A DNA stretch of 64,000 nt from Pseudomonas hygromyciniae (GCF_016925675.1 NZ_CP070506.1:1920501-1984500); one strand, 5' to 3'. Shown: positions 46,121 through 56,337, counted from the first letter of the stretch. Notes: generated from the letters alone by a model not told the origin. Program-made: numbers and translations.

Positions 46121-46314
46121 CGCGGTGACTCTCCTTGTAGTCGGTTTGCGCAGTTTAGGCCCTGGAGGCACGCTTGGGTTCCATAAAAGCCATTTCATCG
46201 GGCAATCCCCCGCAAAACCAGGCCCGACAAGGCGTGGGGTTGAGTACCGGCGTTTTTTAGGCGCAGAATGGTCGCCCTTGGGGTCTTACCTCGCCTGCTA
46301 GAAAAGGAAATTCG

Positions 46315-46836
46315 ATGACTCGTCTTCGTGCCATCTGTACCGCGGTTGCCCTGGTATGTGCCAGCGGCCAGGTTTTTGCCGATACCGCCAGCCACAACGC
46401 CAGTGCCGAAGCCTTCCTGACCCTGGCTCACGCAGACAAGCTCGGCACCCCGGTGTACATGCAAGTGCAGCAAATGTTCGCCCAGCGCTTCGAGCAGACC
46501 AAAGCGCCTGCCGCCAAGCAGACCGTGCTGGACACCTACCAGGCCAAGGCCAACGCCGCCCTGGACCAGGCCATTGGCTGGAACAAGCTCAAGCCGGACA
46601 TGGTCAAGCTGTATACCAGCAACTTCAGTGAGTCAGAACTCAAGGACCTGGTTGCCTTCTACAAATCGCCACTGGGCAAGAAAGTCCTGGAGAAAATGCC
46701 GCAACTGACCCAGCAATCGGCCCAACTGACCCAGGCCAAGCTGGAAAGCGCGGTACCGGTCGTGAACAAGCTGTTGGAAGACATGACCAACGAATTGGCT
46801 CCGGCGAAAAAAGCCGCCGCGCCTGCCAAGAAGTAA
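46315..46836 (+). CDS. DUF2059 periplasmic protein
   Basis: 173 residues with a signal peptide (cleavage after VFA). DUF2059 core: FSESELKDLVAFYKSPLGKKV. C-terminal Lys/Ala tail (KKAAAPAKK). Function unknown. Followed after 12 bases by bolA on the same strand. Confidence 0.9.
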   Translation: MTRLRAICTAVALVCASGQVFADTASHNASAEAFLTLAHADKLGTPVYMQVQQMFAQRFEQTKAPAAKQTVLDTYQAKANAALDQAIGWNKLKPDMVKLYTSNFSESELKDLVAFYKSPLGKKVLEKMPQLTQQSAQLTQAKLESAVPVVNKLLEDMTNELAPAKKAAAPAKK

Positions 46837-46848
46837 GTGGAGCCAGGA

Positions 46849-47142
46849 ATGACCATGCAACAGCGCATCGAGACGGCACTTGCCGCCCTGAGCCCGGAAC
46901 ACGTGAGTGTGCTGGACGAAAGCCATATGCACAGCCGTGGATTGCAGACGCACTTCAAGGCAGTGCTGGTCAGCCAGCAGTTCGACGGGCTCAACCGCGT
47001 CAAGCGCCACCAGAAGGTCTACGCCACGTTGGGTGACCTGATGGGCGAGTTCCATGCGCTGGCACTGCATACCTACACGCCTGAAGAATGGGCGAAAATC
47101 GACGCAGCGCCGGCCTCGCCGACCTGCGCCGGCGGACATTGA
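46849..47142 (+). CDS. bolA: BolA family protein
   Basis: 97 residues: MTMQQRIETALAAL, then the BolA motif DESHMHSRG and RVKRHQKVYATLGDLMGEFHALALHTYTPEEW. BolA proteins bind DNA or partner with monothiol glutaredoxins in iron sensing and morphology control. ATG at 46849 or 46855 are both possible; GGAG/AGGA lies before them. Confidence 0.92.
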   Translation: MTMQQRIETALAALSPEHVSVLDESHMHSRGLQTHFKAVLVSQQFDGLNRVKRHQKVYATLGDLMGEFHALALHTYTPEEWAKIDAAPASPTCAGGH

Positions 47143-47160
47143 TCGGTAATGCTCAACCTC

Positions 47161-47260
47161 TGTAGGAGCGAGCTTGCTCGCGAAGATCGTTAACGATGAC
47201 GCGCGCATTCTGAAAGCACGCGGTGTTCTGAGGTTTTTCGCGAGCAAGCTCGCTCCTACA
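47161..47260. repeat. REP doublet (GTAGGAGCGAGCTTGCTCGCGA type)
   Basis: TGTAGGAGCGAGCTTGCTCG at 47161, complement ending 47260; spacer about 55 bases. Confidence 0.92.
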
Positions 47261-47290
47261 GTTCGGGGTTTATCCCTGATAGAATCCGCA

Positions 47291-47319
47291 ACGCGCCGCT
47301 CAGTCGGCGCGTTTTTTTT
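47291..47319 (+). terminator. Terminator between bolA and trhO
   Basis: ACGCGCCG / CGGCGCGT eight-base stem, six-base loop, then eight T. Confidence 0.9.
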
Positions 47320-47366
47320 GCATCCGGTTCACCCTTTGCGAGGGTAGCCACCTGGAGAGAACACCC

Positions 47367-48308
47367 ATGACACAACCCATCGTCGTGGCGGCACTGTATA
47401 AGTTCGTCACCCTCGAAGATTACGTCGCCCTGCGCGAGCCCCTGTTGCAGGCCATGGTCGACAACGGTATCAAGGGCACCTTGCTGATCGCCGAAGAAGG
47501 CATCAACGGCACCGTTTCCGGCAGTCGCGAAGGCATTGATGGCCTGATGGCCTGGCTGAAGAACGACCCACGCATGGTCGATATCGACCACAAAGAGTCG
47601 TACTGCGATGAGCAGCCGTTCTACCGCACCAAGGTCAAGCTGAAAAAAGAGATCGTGACCCTGGGCGTCGAAGGCGTCGACCCCAACAAGAAAGTCGGTA
47701 CCTACGTTGATCCACAAGACTGGAACGCCCTGATCAGCGATCCGGAAGTGCTGTTGATCGACACCCGTAACGACTATGAAGTATCGATCGGCACCTTTGA
47801 AGGCGCGATCGACCCGAAGACCACCAGTTTTCGCGAATTTCCCGACTACATCAAAGCCAACTTCGACCCGACCAAACACAAGAAAGTCGCCATGTTCTGC
47901 ACCGGCGGCATTCGCTGTGAAAAGGCCTCCAGCTACATGCTCAGCGAAGGCTTCGATGAGGTGTATCACCTCAAGGGCGGCATCCTCAAGTACCTCGAAG
48001 AGGTGCCCCAGGAGCAAACCAAATGGCAGGGCGACTGTTTTGTTTTCGATAACCGCGTGACCGTGCGCCACGACTTGAGCGAAGGTGACTACGATCAATG
48101 TCATGCCTGCCGCACACCGGTTAGCGTAGAGGACCGCGCATCCGAGCATTACGTGGCCGGCATCAGTTGCCCGCATTGCTGGGATAAGCTGTCCGAGAAG
48201 ACCCGTCGCAGTGCGATCGACCGCCAGAAGCAGATCGAACTGGCCAAGGCCCGCAATATGCCGCACCCGATTGGTTACAACTACAAGCAATCATCCACCG
48301 AGGCTTGA
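47367..48308 (+). CDS. trhO: tRNA uridine(34) hydroxylase, rhodanese family
   Basis: Oxygen-dependent hydroxylation of U34 in tRNA. 313 residues: N-terminal ferredoxin-like domain, a rhodanese domain with the catalytic Cys in [19 protein letters not shown], and a C-terminal zinc-binding part ([17 protein letters not shown]). GGAGAG precedes the ATG. First gene of a run with the DsbA-like and ABC genes (four-base gap, then overlap). Confidence 0.93.
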   Translation: MTQPIVVAALYKFVTLEDYVALREPLLQAMVDNGIKGTLLIAEEGINGTVSGSREGIDGLMAWLKNDPRMVDIDHKESYCDEQPFYRTKVKLKKEIVTLGVEGVDPNKKVGTYVDPQDWNALISDPEVLLIDTRNDYEVSIGTFEGAIDPKTTSFREFPDYIKANFDPTKHKKVAMFCTGGIRCEKASSYMLSEGFDEVYHLKGGILKYLEEVPQEQTKWQGDCFVFDNRVTVRHDLSEGDYDQCHACRTPVSVEDRASEHYVAGISCPHCWDKLSEKTRRSAIDRQKQIELAKARNMPHPIGYNYKQSSTEA

Positions 48309-48311
48309 ACC

Positions 48312-48947
48312 ATGTCCGCGCGCCTGCTCTATGTAATGGACCCGATGTGTTCCTGGTGCTGGGGTTTTGCCCCGGTGGCCAAGGCCCTGGTTGAGCAGGC
48401 CCAGGCGGCTGGCGTGGAATTGCACCTGGTGGTCGGCGGTTTGCGCACCGGCAGTGGCTCGGCACTGGAGCCGGCCACCCGGCGCTATATCCTGGAACAC
48501 TGGCAGGCGGTGACTGAAGCCACTGGCCAGCCGTTCCGCCTGGAGGGCGCCTTGCCTGACGGCTTTGTATATGACACGGAGCCGGCATGCCGGGCGCTCG
48601 TGACGGCTCGCGGTTTGGCGCCCGATTGTGCGTGGAACCTGCTGGGGCTGATCCAGCAGGCATTTTACGTCGAGGGTCGCGATGTGACCCGCGCCAGTGT
48701 GTTGGTGGAACTGGCCGAGACCGCCGGAGTGCCGCGTATCGAGTTTGCCGAGGCCTTTGATCGCGCCGAACAACATGCCGCCACGGCCGCCGATTTCACT
48801 TGGGTTCAGGACCTGGGCATCGCCGGTTTCCCTACCTTGTTGGCCGAGCGCAATGGCCAATTGGCCTTGTTGACCAATGGCTACCAGCCGCTGTCCGAGC
48901 TGTCGCCGTTGCTCGGTCGCTGGCTGGAGCGAGCCGCCTGTGGCTGA
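48312..48947 (+). CDS. DsbA-family (FrnE-like) oxidoreductase
   Basis: 211 residues. Thioredoxin-fold with CSWC active site at MDPMCSWCWGF near the N-terminus and cis-Pro in GIAGFPTLLAE. No signal peptide, so cytoplasmic, unlike true DsbA. Four bases after trhO and overlapping the ABC gene by eight bases. Confidence 0.9.
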   Translation: MSARLLYVMDPMCSWCWGFAPVAKALVEQAQAAGVELHLVVGGLRTGSGSALEPATRRYILEHWQAVTEATGQPFRLEGALPDGFVYDTEPACRALVTARGLAPDCAWNLLGLIQQAFYVEGRDVTRASVLVELAETAGVPRIEFAEAFDRAEQHAATAADFTWVQDLGIAGFPTLLAERNGQLALLTNGYQPLSELSPLLGRWLERAACG

Positions 48948-50745
48948 TCAACCCGCCGTACGCGTTGATCGGCTGACCTGGGCAGAAATCCGCCGCCTGG
49001 CCCTGCGTCATAAAAAAGACCTGTGGATCGCCAATGGTGTCGCCGTTCTGGCGACCCTGTGCAGCGTACCGATTCCCTTGCTCCTGCCGTTGCTGGTGGA
49101 CGAGGTGTTGCTGGGCAATGGCGATGCCGCACTGAAGGTGATGAACCACGCGTTGCCAGCACCCTGGCAGCAGGCCGCAGGCTATATCGGCCTGATGCTG
49201 CTGATCACTCTGGTGCTGCGTTGCGCGGCGCTGGTGTTCAACGTGGTCCAGGCGCGCCTGTTTGCCGGGCTGGCCAAGGATATTGTCTACCGCATCCGCG
49301 TGCGGTTGATCGAACGGCTCAAGCGCATTTCCCTGAGTGAATACGAAAGCCTGGGCGGCGGTACCGTGACCACGCACCTGGTGACCGACTTGGACACTGT
49401 GGACAAGTTTGTCGGTGAAACCTTGAGCCGCTTCCTGGTGGCCATGCTGACCCTGGTCGGCACCTCCGGCATCCTGATGTGGATGCACTGGAAGCTGGCG
49501 CTGTTGATCCTGCTGTTCAACCCATTGGTGATCTATGCCACGGTGCAGTTGGGCAAGCGGGTCAAGCACCTGAAGAAGCTGGAAAACGACAGCACCTCGC
49601 GGTTCACCCAGGCCCTCACGGAAACCCTGGATGCCATCCAGGAAGTGCGCGCCGGCAATCGCCAGGGCTTCTTCCTCGGGCGCCTGGGGCAGCGAGCCCA
49701 GGAAGTGCGCGACTTTGCCATCAACTCCCAGTGGAAAAGCGATGCCTCCAGCCGCGCCAGTGGCCTGTTGTTCCAGTTTGGTATCGATATTTTCCGTGCG
49801 GCGGCGATGCTCACGGTGCTGTTTTCCGACCTGTCCATCGGCCAGATGCTCGCGGTGTTCAGCTACCTGTGGTTCATGATCGGCCCGGTGGAACAACTGC
49901 TGAACCTGCAGTACGCCTACTACGCCGCTGGCGGTGCGCTGACGCGCATCAACGAACTGCTGGCCCGAGCTGACGAGCCGCAATATGCCGGGGGCGAGGA
50001 TCCGTTTACCGGGCGCGAAACCGTGGGCATCGAAGTACGGGGCCTGGATTTCGGCTACGGCGAAGACCTGGTGCTCAACCAGTTGAACCTGGCCATTGCC
50101 CCCGGCGAAAAGGTTGCGATCGTCGGGGCCAGTGGCGGCGGTAAAAGTACCCTGGTGCAACTGCTACTGGGGCTCTACACCCCGCAAGCGGGGACGATCA
50201 GCTTCGGCGGCGCGACCCAGCAGGCGATTGGCCTGGAAACCATCCGCGAGCATGTCGCGGTGGTGCTGCAGCATCCGGCGCTGTTCAACGACACCGTGCG
50301 CGCCAACCTCACCATGGGCCGCGAGCGCACTGACCAGGCCTGTTGGCAGGCCCTTGAAATTGCCCAGCTGGATGCTACGGTCAAAGGGTTGCCCCAGGGC
50401 CTGGACAGTGTTGTCGGGCGTTCGGGCGTGCGTCTGTCCGGTGGCCAGCGCCAACGTTTGGCGATTGCCCGGATGGTGCTGGCCGAGCCAAAAGTGGTGA
50501 TTCTCGACGAAGCCACCTCGGCCCTGGATGCGGCTACCGAGTACAACCTGCACCAGGCCCTGGCGCGGTTTCTCAGTGGGCGTACTACACTGATCATTGC
50601 GCACCGTTTGTCGGCGGTGAAGCAGGCTGATAGGGTGTTAGTGTTTGACGGTGGGCACATCGCCGAAGATGGCGACCACCAGCAACTGATAGCCGATGGC
50701 GGCTTGTACGCCAAGCTTTATGGACACTTGCAACAAGTTCGCTGA
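48940..50745 (+). CDS. ABC exporter, fused membrane and ATPase domains
   Basis: 601 residues. Six-helix transmembrane domain (to about 320), then ATPase with Walker A VGASGGGKSTLVQ, Q-loop VLQHPALFND, signature RLSGGQRQRLAIAR, Walker B VVILDEATSALDA and the H-loop IAHRLSAV. Homodimeric exporter of lipids or drugs. GTG start at 48940; the frame extends upstream inside the DsbA-like gene without support. Confidence 0.92.
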   Translation: MADQPAVRVDRLTWAEIRRLALRHKKDLWIANGVAVLATLCSVPIPLLLPLLVDEVLLGNGDAALKVMNHALPAPWQQAAGYIGLMLLITLVLRCAALVFNVVQARLFAGLAKDIVYRIRVRLIERLKRISLSEYESLGGGTVTTHLVTDLDTVDKFVGETLSRFLVAMLTLVGTSGILMWMHWKLALLILLFNPLVIYATVQLGKRVKHLKKLENDSTSRFTQALTETLDAIQEVRAGNRQGFFLGRLGQRAQEVRDFAINSQWKSDASSRASGLLFQFGIDIFRAAAMLTVLFSDLSIGQMLAVFSYLWFMIGPVEQLLNLQYAYYAAGGALTRINELLARADEPQYAGGEDPFTGRETVGIEVRGLDFGYGEDLVLNQLNLAIAPGEKVAIVGASGGGKSTLVQLLLGLYTPQAGTISFGGATQQAIGLETIREHVAVVLQHPALFNDTVRANLTMGRERTDQACWQALEIAQLDATVKGLPQGLDSVVGRSGVRLSGGQRQRLAIARMVLAEPKVVILDEATSALDAATEYNLHQALARFLSGRTTLIIAHRLSAVKQADRVLVFDGGHIAEDGDHQQLIADGGLYAKLYGHLQQVR

Positions 50746-50840
50746 ATCGATCCCGGCTCCGGCCCTGAAGGGGTCGTGTTTGGCCTCGGCTGTGCTGTCA
50801 GGAGCAGTTTTTACTCGCCTGTGCTCAAGCAAGGGATCTC

Positions 50841-53303
50841 ATGAAGCAGAAGCGAACTCTCGGAACACCCCGTTTGCTCGGTATTGTCTGGCCTTTTATT
50901 GCCGTTGTGCTGTTCCAGGCACTGCTGGGCTGCGTCAGTCTTTACATGCTGTCGGCTGTGCGTGGCTACGTGGCGGGCGAGAGCCTGTGGTCCAAGGGCC
51001 AGAAAGACGCCATCTACTACCTGACCCTGTACGCCGACAACCGCGACCAGGCGACCTTTCTCAAATACCAGAATGCCATTGCCGTACCCCAGGGCGGGCA
51101 CGAGCTGCGTATCGCCCTGGATCGCTCCAGTCCTGATCTGGCGGCGGCGCGCCAGGGGATCCTCAAGGGCGGCAACCATCCTGATGATGTGTCGAGCCTG
51201 ATCTGGCTGTATCTCAACTTTCGCCATTTCAGCTACTTGGAAAAAGCCATCGAACTGTGGACCGTCGGTGACAGCTACCTGGTGCAACTTGATGAGCTGG
51301 CGCAGGAGATGCACCGGCAAATCATCGCCAATCGGGTCAGTGGTGCCGATATCCATGCCTGGAAAGACCGCATCATCGCCATCAACGATGGGGTGACACC
51401 CGCGGCCAAGGCCTTCAGCGACGCCTTGGGTGAAGGCTCCAGAGTGATTCTGCGCCTGTTGCTGATCACCAACCTGGCCACCGCCTTGGGGCTGATCGCC
51501 TTGGCGTTGCTGCGCACGCGCAAGCTGTTGGCCCAGCGTCATGCGTTTGCCGATGCCTTGCAATTGGAGAAGGAGCGGGCGCAGATCACCCTGGAGTCCA
51601 TCGGCGATGGGGTGATCACCACCGATGTCGACGGGGCTATCGCGTATATGAACCCGGCGGCGGAATCCCTGACCCACTGGAACGCGGCCCAGGCCCAAGG
51701 CTTGCCGTTGGCCGCGTTGTTCAATTTGCTGGATGAGCACGCCCAGGTCGACGGGTTTACCCTGATCGACCATATTCTTGACGGCCAACTCAGCGGTGGC
51801 AGCGAACACTCCAAGCTGATCCAGCGCCTGGATGGCAGCACCGTTTCCGTGACCCTGGTGGGCGCACCGATCCGCAGCGCTGGCAAGGTCAGCGGTGCGG
51901 TGTTGGTGTTGCACGACATGACTCAGGAGCGCCAGTACATTGCCAATCTGTCCTGGCAGGCGACCCATGATGCGTTGACCGGGCTGGCCAACCGGCGTGA
52001 ATTTGAATATCGCCTTGAGCAGGTGCTGCATGGCATCGGGCGCCAGCAGTCGGCGCGTCATGCCTTGATGTTCCTGGATCTGGACCAGTTCAAGCTGGTC
52101 AACGACACCTGTGGCCATGCGGCGGGCGATGAACTGTTGCGGCATATCTGCGCCTTGCTGCAATCGGACCTGCGCGAAGGCGATATCCTGGCCCGCCTTG
52201 GGGGGGATGAGTTTGGCATCTTGCTGGAGAACTGCCCGGCGCCGGTGGCCGAGAAGATCGCCGAGAGCCTGCGACATACCGTACAAAACTTGCACTTTGT
52301 CTGGAAAGGTCGACCGTTTGTCACCACGGTCAGTATCGGTCTGGTGCATATCTCGCACACACCGACCACCCTGGAGACTTCATTGCGTGCCGCGGATATG
52401 GCCTGCTATATGGCCAAGGAGAAGGGGCGCAACCGGGTGCAGGTCTATCATGCCGATGACACCGAACTGTCCTTGCGCTTTGGCGAAATGGCCTGGATCC
52501 AGCGCCTGCACATGGCCCTGGAAGAGGACCGTTTCTGCCTGTATGCCCAGGAAATCGCGCCCCTGGGTCACACCGAGGCGGGTGCCGGGCATATCGAGAT
52601 TCTGTTGCGCCTGCACGACGAGGCGGGGCGGATCATTTTGCCTGACAGCTTTATCCCGGCCGCCGAACGCTACGGGTTAATGACCTCCCTGGACCGCTGG
52701 GTGGTGGAGAACGTGTTCAAGTTGATTGCCCGTTGCATGCTTGAGCGACCCGGCAGGCCCATGGCGATGTGTGCGATCAACCTGTCGGGCATCACCATCG
52801 GCGATGATGATTTCCTGAGCTTCCTGCGGGAGAAATTCAGTGCCTATGGCATTCCACCGGGCATGATCTGTTTTGAAATCACCGAAACCAGCGCAATTTC
52901 CAATTTGGGTAGCGCGATTCGTTTTATCAATGAGCTCAAGGCCTTGGGTTGCTGCTTCTCCCTGGATGACTTTTGTGCCGGAATGTCCTCATTCGCCTAC
53001 CTCAAACATTTACCTGTAGACTTCCTGAAGATCGATGGAAGTTTCGTAAAGGATATGCTGGACGACCCGATTAACCGCGCCATGGTCGAAGTGATCAATC
53101 ACATCGGCCATGTCATGGGTAAACGCACTATTGCTGAGTTTGTCGAAACGCCGCACATCGAGCAGGCATTGCTCGAGATTGGCGTTGACTACGCTCAGGG
53201 CTACCTGATTGAGCGCCCGCAATTGTTTACCTGCGATAGTTTGCAATGTCGACCTGCGCGCCCGCAGCCTCTGTTATTCAAGGCGCCCGGCACGTTCCGC
53301 TGA
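50841..53303 (+). CDS. PAS-GGDEF-EAL membrane protein (RbdA-like c-di-GMP enzyme)
   Basis: 820 residues. Two membrane helices (about 12-38 and 207-230) enclose a periplasmic sensor; then a PAS domain (about 250-370), GGDEF (LARLGGDEFGIL, with RxxD inhibitory site) and EAL (EILLRL, KIDGSFVKDM). The EAL loop DDFCAGMSSFAYLK has Cys in place of Gly. Position after bolA-trhO-ABC matches P. aeruginosa rbdA, a dispersal phosphodiesterase (from memory), so net c-di-GMP breakdown is likely. Confidence 0.9.
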   Translation: MKQKRTLGTPRLLGIVWPFIAVVLFQALLGCVSLYMLSAVRGYVAGESLWSKGQKDAIYYLTLYADNRDQATFLKYQNAIAVPQGGHELRIALDRSSPDLAAARQGILKGGNHPDDVSSLIWLYLNFRHFSYLEKAIELWTVGDSYLVQLDELAQEMHRQIIANRVSGADIHAWKDRIIAINDGVTPAAKAFSDALGEGSRVILRLLLITNLATALGLIALALLRTRKLLAQRHAFADALQLEKERAQITLESIGDGVITTDVDGAIAYMNPAAESLTHWNAAQAQGLPLAALFNLLDEHAQVDGFTLIDHILDGQLSGGSEHSKLIQRLDGSTVSVTLVGAPIRSAGKVSGAVLVLHDMTQERQYIANLSWQATHDALTGLANRREFEYRLEQVLHGIGRQQSARHALMFLDLDQFKLVNDTCGHAAGDELLRHICALLQSDLREGDILARLGGDEFGILLENCPAPVAEKIAESLRHTVQNLHFVWKGRPFVTTVSIGLVHISHTPTTLETSLRAADMACYMAKEKGRNRVQVYHADDTELSLRFGEMAWIQRLHMALEEDRFCLYAQEIAPLGHTEAGAGHIEILLRLHDEAGRIILPDSFIPAAERYGLMTSLDRWVVENVFKLIARCMLERPGRPMAMCAINLSGITIGDDDFLSFLREKFSAYGIPPGMICFEITETSAISNLGSAIRFINELKALGCCFSLDDFCAGMSSFAYLKHLPVDFLKIDGSFVKDMLDDPINRAMVEVINHIGHVMGKRTIAEFVETPHIEQALLEIGVDYAQGYLIERPQLFTCDSLQCRPARPQPLLFKAPGTFR

Positions 53304-53349
53304 AACATCTGCTGGTCTGTACACATCACAAATCAAAAGGAGCCCGACA

Positions 53350-54141
53350 GTGATCGACACATTCAGCAGAACCGGCCCGCTTATGGAAGCCTCAAGTTAC
53401 CCCGCCTGGGCTCAGCAATTGATCCAGGACTGTAGCGAGAGCAAGCGCCGAGTTGTCGAACACGAACTGTACCAGCGCATGCGCGATAACAAGCTCAGTG
53501 CCAAGACCATGCGTCAGTACCTGATTGGTGGCTGGCCAGTGGTGGAACAGTTCGCGTTGTACATGGCACAAAACCTGACCAAGACCAAGTTTGCCCGTCA
53601 TCCAGGGGAGGATATGGCGCGACGTTGGTTGATGCGCAATATTCGCGTGGAACTGAACCATGCCGATTATTGGATGCATTGGGCGCGCGCCCACGGTGTA
53701 GGCCTGGAAGAACTGCAGGCGCAAAACGTAGCGCCAGAGCTGCATGCACTGAGTCATTGGTGCTGGCACACCAGTTCGGCCGATTCGTTGATCGTTGCAA
53801 TTGCCGCCACCAACTACGCCATCGAAGGCGCCACTGGGGAGTGGTCTGCGCTGGTGTGTTCGACGGGCGTGTATGCCGCCGCTTTCCCTGAAGAAGATCG
53901 CAAGCGCGCCATGAAGTGGCTGAAGATGCATGCCCAGTACGACGACGCCCACCCGTGGGAAGCGTTGGAGATCATTTGCACCCTGGCGGGCATGAACCCG
54001 AGCAAGGCGTTGCAAGTAGAACTGCGCCAGGCTGTGTGCAAAAGCTACGACTACATGTACCTGTTCCTGGAGCGCTGCATGCAACTGGAGAAAACCCCAG
54101 TGACCCGCGAGCGCCAGGTGCTGGCGACCAGCGAAGCCTGA
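53350..54141 (+). CDS. TenA/PqqC-like (iron-containing redox) protein
   Basis: 263-residue all-helical protein: MRQYLIGGWPVVEQFALYM, NIRVELNHADYWMHW and YAIEGATGEWSALV carry the Glu/His pattern of the TenA_E/heme-oxygenase-like fold. GTG at 53350 is seven bases after AGGAG. Activity unknown; the name TenA regulator is historical. Separated from rbdA by 46 bases. Confidence 0.85.
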   Translation: MIDTFSRTGPLMEASSYPAWAQQLIQDCSESKRRVVEHELYQRMRDNKLSAKTMRQYLIGGWPVVEQFALYMAQNLTKTKFARHPGEDMARRWLMRNIRVELNHADYWMHWARAHGVGLEELQAQNVAPELHALSHWCWHTSSADSLIVAIAATNYAIEGATGEWSALVCSTGVYAAAFPEEDRKRAMKWLKMHAQYDDAHPWEALEIICTLAGMNPSKALQVELRQAVCKSYDYMYLFLERCMQLEKTPVTRERQVLATSEA

Positions 54142-54163
54142 CCCGGGCATGGCGGGGTAGCGT

Positions 54164-55090
54164 CTACCCCGCCATTGCCAGGCGGTTGCGGCCTTCGCGC
54201 TTGGCCACGTACAAGGCATTGTCGGCCCGGCGCAGCAGGCTCTCGGCAGACTCACCCGCCAGCCAGGTCGCGCAACCCAGGCTCACCGTCAATTCGATAC
54301 GCGTGGTGTCCGCCCAGTAGTCCTGGGCCTGTGCTGCCTGGCGCAGGCGTTCGCCGACCAGGGTGGCGGCCTCCCGGCTGGTGTTGGAAAGCAGGATCAG
54401 GAACTCGTCCCCACCAAACCGAAACACCATATCCACATTGCGCAACTGGCTTTTGATCGAGGCTGCGACGGCCTTGAGCACTTTGTCGCCGGTGGCGTGG
54501 CCATGGGTGTCGTTGATGTGCTTGAAGTGATCGATGTCGAGCATCAGCAAGGACAGCGGATGCAGGTGCCGCTTGGCCATTTCGATCTCGCGGCCCAGGG
54601 TCTGGTCCATGGCGACGCGGTTGCCAGTCTCGGTCAGTGGATCGCGCAGCGCGGTGCGGGTCGCGGAGCGATACAGCAAGGCATTGCGCATGGGGTAGAG
54701 CAGACTGGCCAGCAGCGACTCCAAATTGCCCTGTTCCTCCTCCGTGAAACGCTGGTTGCGGCGAAATACCAACTCTCCCAGGTGCTCGCCCTCGTGGCTG
54801 AGGCTGTAGCTCACGGAGTGATGGCCGCGCTGGCCGTATTCCAGGCGCAGGTCGCTGGCTTCATGGCGGTATTGCAGGGCATCCAGGGGCACCAGGCGCT
54901 GCACTTCGCGAAAGAACAGGCCAAGGATCCGTTCCGCTTCCAGGCTGGTCTGCAATTGCAGGTTCAGTTGCTGGCGCAGTTGCCCGAGGCTAATGGGGCG
55001 CCGTGTGATAAGGGAAGGCTGACCAAAGCCCAGGCGTTGCAATTTGGCACTGTCGAAGTCAATTGCGTTGGTCTGGGTCGGTGTTTTCAT
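54164..55090 (-). CDS. Cytoplasmic diguanylate cyclase
   Basis: 308 residues. N-terminal GAF-like region (about 40-140), C-terminal GGDEF: DIDHFKHINDTHGHATGD, then RNVDMVFRFGGDEFLIL with the product-inhibition RxxD five residues upstream. No membrane helix. Convergent with the TenA-like gene. Confidence 0.92.
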   Translation of the reverse strand: MKTPTQTNAIDFDSAKLQRLGFGQPSLITRRPISLGQLRQQLNLQLQTSLEAERILGLFFREVQRLVPLDALQYRHEASDLRLEYGQRGHHSVSYSLSHEGEHLGELVFRRNQRFTEEEQGNLESLLASLLYPMRNALLYRSATRTALRDPLTETGNRVAMDQTLGREIEMAKRHLHPLSLLMLDIDHFKHINDTHGHATGDKVLKAVAASIKSQLRNVDMVFRFGGDEFLILLSNTSREAATLVGERLRQAAQAQDYWADTTRIELTVSLGCATWLAGESAESLLRRADNALYVAKREGRNRLAMAG

Positions 55091-55399
55091 AAGCGGGTAG
55101 GCCTCTAAGCACTTAATGCTGTCTTACAGGCTCAATGGGAGCGGCCACTGGCGGGCGCCTTACTGTTCCTTCAGCTCCGTAAAACATAGGTAACAGTTTA
55201 GTCCGCTTTGCCGGGGGTTATAACCCCTGATCCCATGCCGCACGTCTTTACGTCGTGCCGCCTGTTTCAAGCAAGTTAGAGCGAAAATCGTGCCATTTAA
55301 TGCGATGTTTTTTATTGCTTATAAAACAAGGGGATGGGATTTACTGCGTATGCACAGTGCTGGGAATTTGGCGCCAGCTCCTGTGGGGGGGGGCTTGTT
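55091..55399. other. Upstream region of the diguanylate cyclase gene
   Basis: No gene is seen. A perfect 14-base palindrome GGGGTTATAACCCC lies at 55214-55227, about 125 bases before the start, a possible operator. A G9 run occurs at 55385-55393, beside the following repeat. Confidence 0.4.
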
Positions 55400-55532
55400 G
55401 TGGCGAGCGGGCTTGTCCCGCGTCGGGTGGCGTAGCCGCCCCAAAACCTGCCGACTCGGTATGTCTGAAACAACTGCGGTGTCTGGGGTGGGGCTGCTAC
55501 GCAGCCCAGCGCGGGGCAAGCCCGCTCGCCAC
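55400..55532. repeat. Long inverted repeat of GTGGCGAGCGGGCTTGTC type
   Basis: GTGGCGAGCGGGCTTGTCCC at 55400, complement ending 55532, with inner GTGGCGTAGCCGCCCC / GGGGCTGCTACGCAGCC arms. Third copy of this repeat class in the window. Confidence 0.88.
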
Positions 55533-55596
55533 AGGGTGAGTCGTCAGTTAGAGACGTAGGATTATCCCAGGCAAGCCCGCTCCCGCATTCTGGGGA

Positions 55597-56337
55597 TTAC
55601 TGCGCGTCGAATGCCTGCCCATTGATCCCCGAGCTATCCGGGCCCATCAGGTACAGGTACACCGGCATGATCTCTTCCGGCAGCGGGTTGTTGGCCGGGT
55701 TTTCTCCAGGATAAGCCTGGGCGCGCATGCTGGTGCGGGTGGCGCCTGGGTTGATGCTGTTGGAGCGTACTGCGGCGACGGTGTCGAGTTCGTCGGCCAG
55801 GGTTTGCATCAGGCCTTCGGTGGCGAACTTCGATACGCCATAGGCGCCCCAGTAGGCACGACCCTTGCGCCCGACGCTGCTGGAGGTGAACACCACCGAC
55901 GCGTCCTGGGACAGCTTGAGCAGTGGCAGCAGGGTGGCGGTCAGCATAAACATGGCGTTGACGTTGATATGCATGACGCGCATGAAATTCTCGCCCGACA
56001 GTTGTTCGATCGGGGTGCGCGGGCCGATGATCGAAGCGTTGTGCAGCAGTCCGTCGAGATGGCCGAATTCTTTTTCGATCATCGCTGCCAGCTCATCGTA
56101 TTGATGGGGCAGGGCGGTTTCCAGATTGAATGGGATCACCACCGGTTGCGGGTGGCCGGCGGCTTCGATTTCATCGTAGACCTGGGCCAGGTTGGCTTCG
56201 GTCTTGCCCAGCAACAGCACGGTGGCACCGTGGGCGGCATAGGTCTTGGCCGCCGCAGCACCAATCCCGCGACCGGCGCCGGTGACCAGAATGACCCGGT
56301 CCTTGAGCAATTCTGGGCGAGCGGAGTAATCAAACAT
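55597..56337 (-). CDS. YciK-type SDR oxidoreductase
   Basis: 246 residues: ILVTGAGRGIGAAAAKTYAA, HNAS, Ser in FTSSSVGRKG and YxxxK in GAYGVSKFATEG. ATG at 56337 follows GAGG; the TTG further upstream is rejected. Neighbour of mupP-ubiG as in P. aeruginosa (from memory). Confidence 0.9.
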   Translation of the reverse strand: MFDYSARPELLKDRVILVTGAGRGIGAAAAKTYAAHGATVLLLGKTEANLAQVYDEIEAAGHPQPVVIPFNLETALPHQYDELAAMIEKEFGHLDGLLHNASIIGPRTPIEQLSGENFMRVMHINVNAMFMLTATLLPLLKLSQDASVVFTSSSVGRKGRAYWGAYGVSKFATEGLMQTLADELDTVAAVRSNSINPGATRTSMRAQAYPGENPANNPLPEEIMPVYLYLMGPDSSGINGQAFDAQ

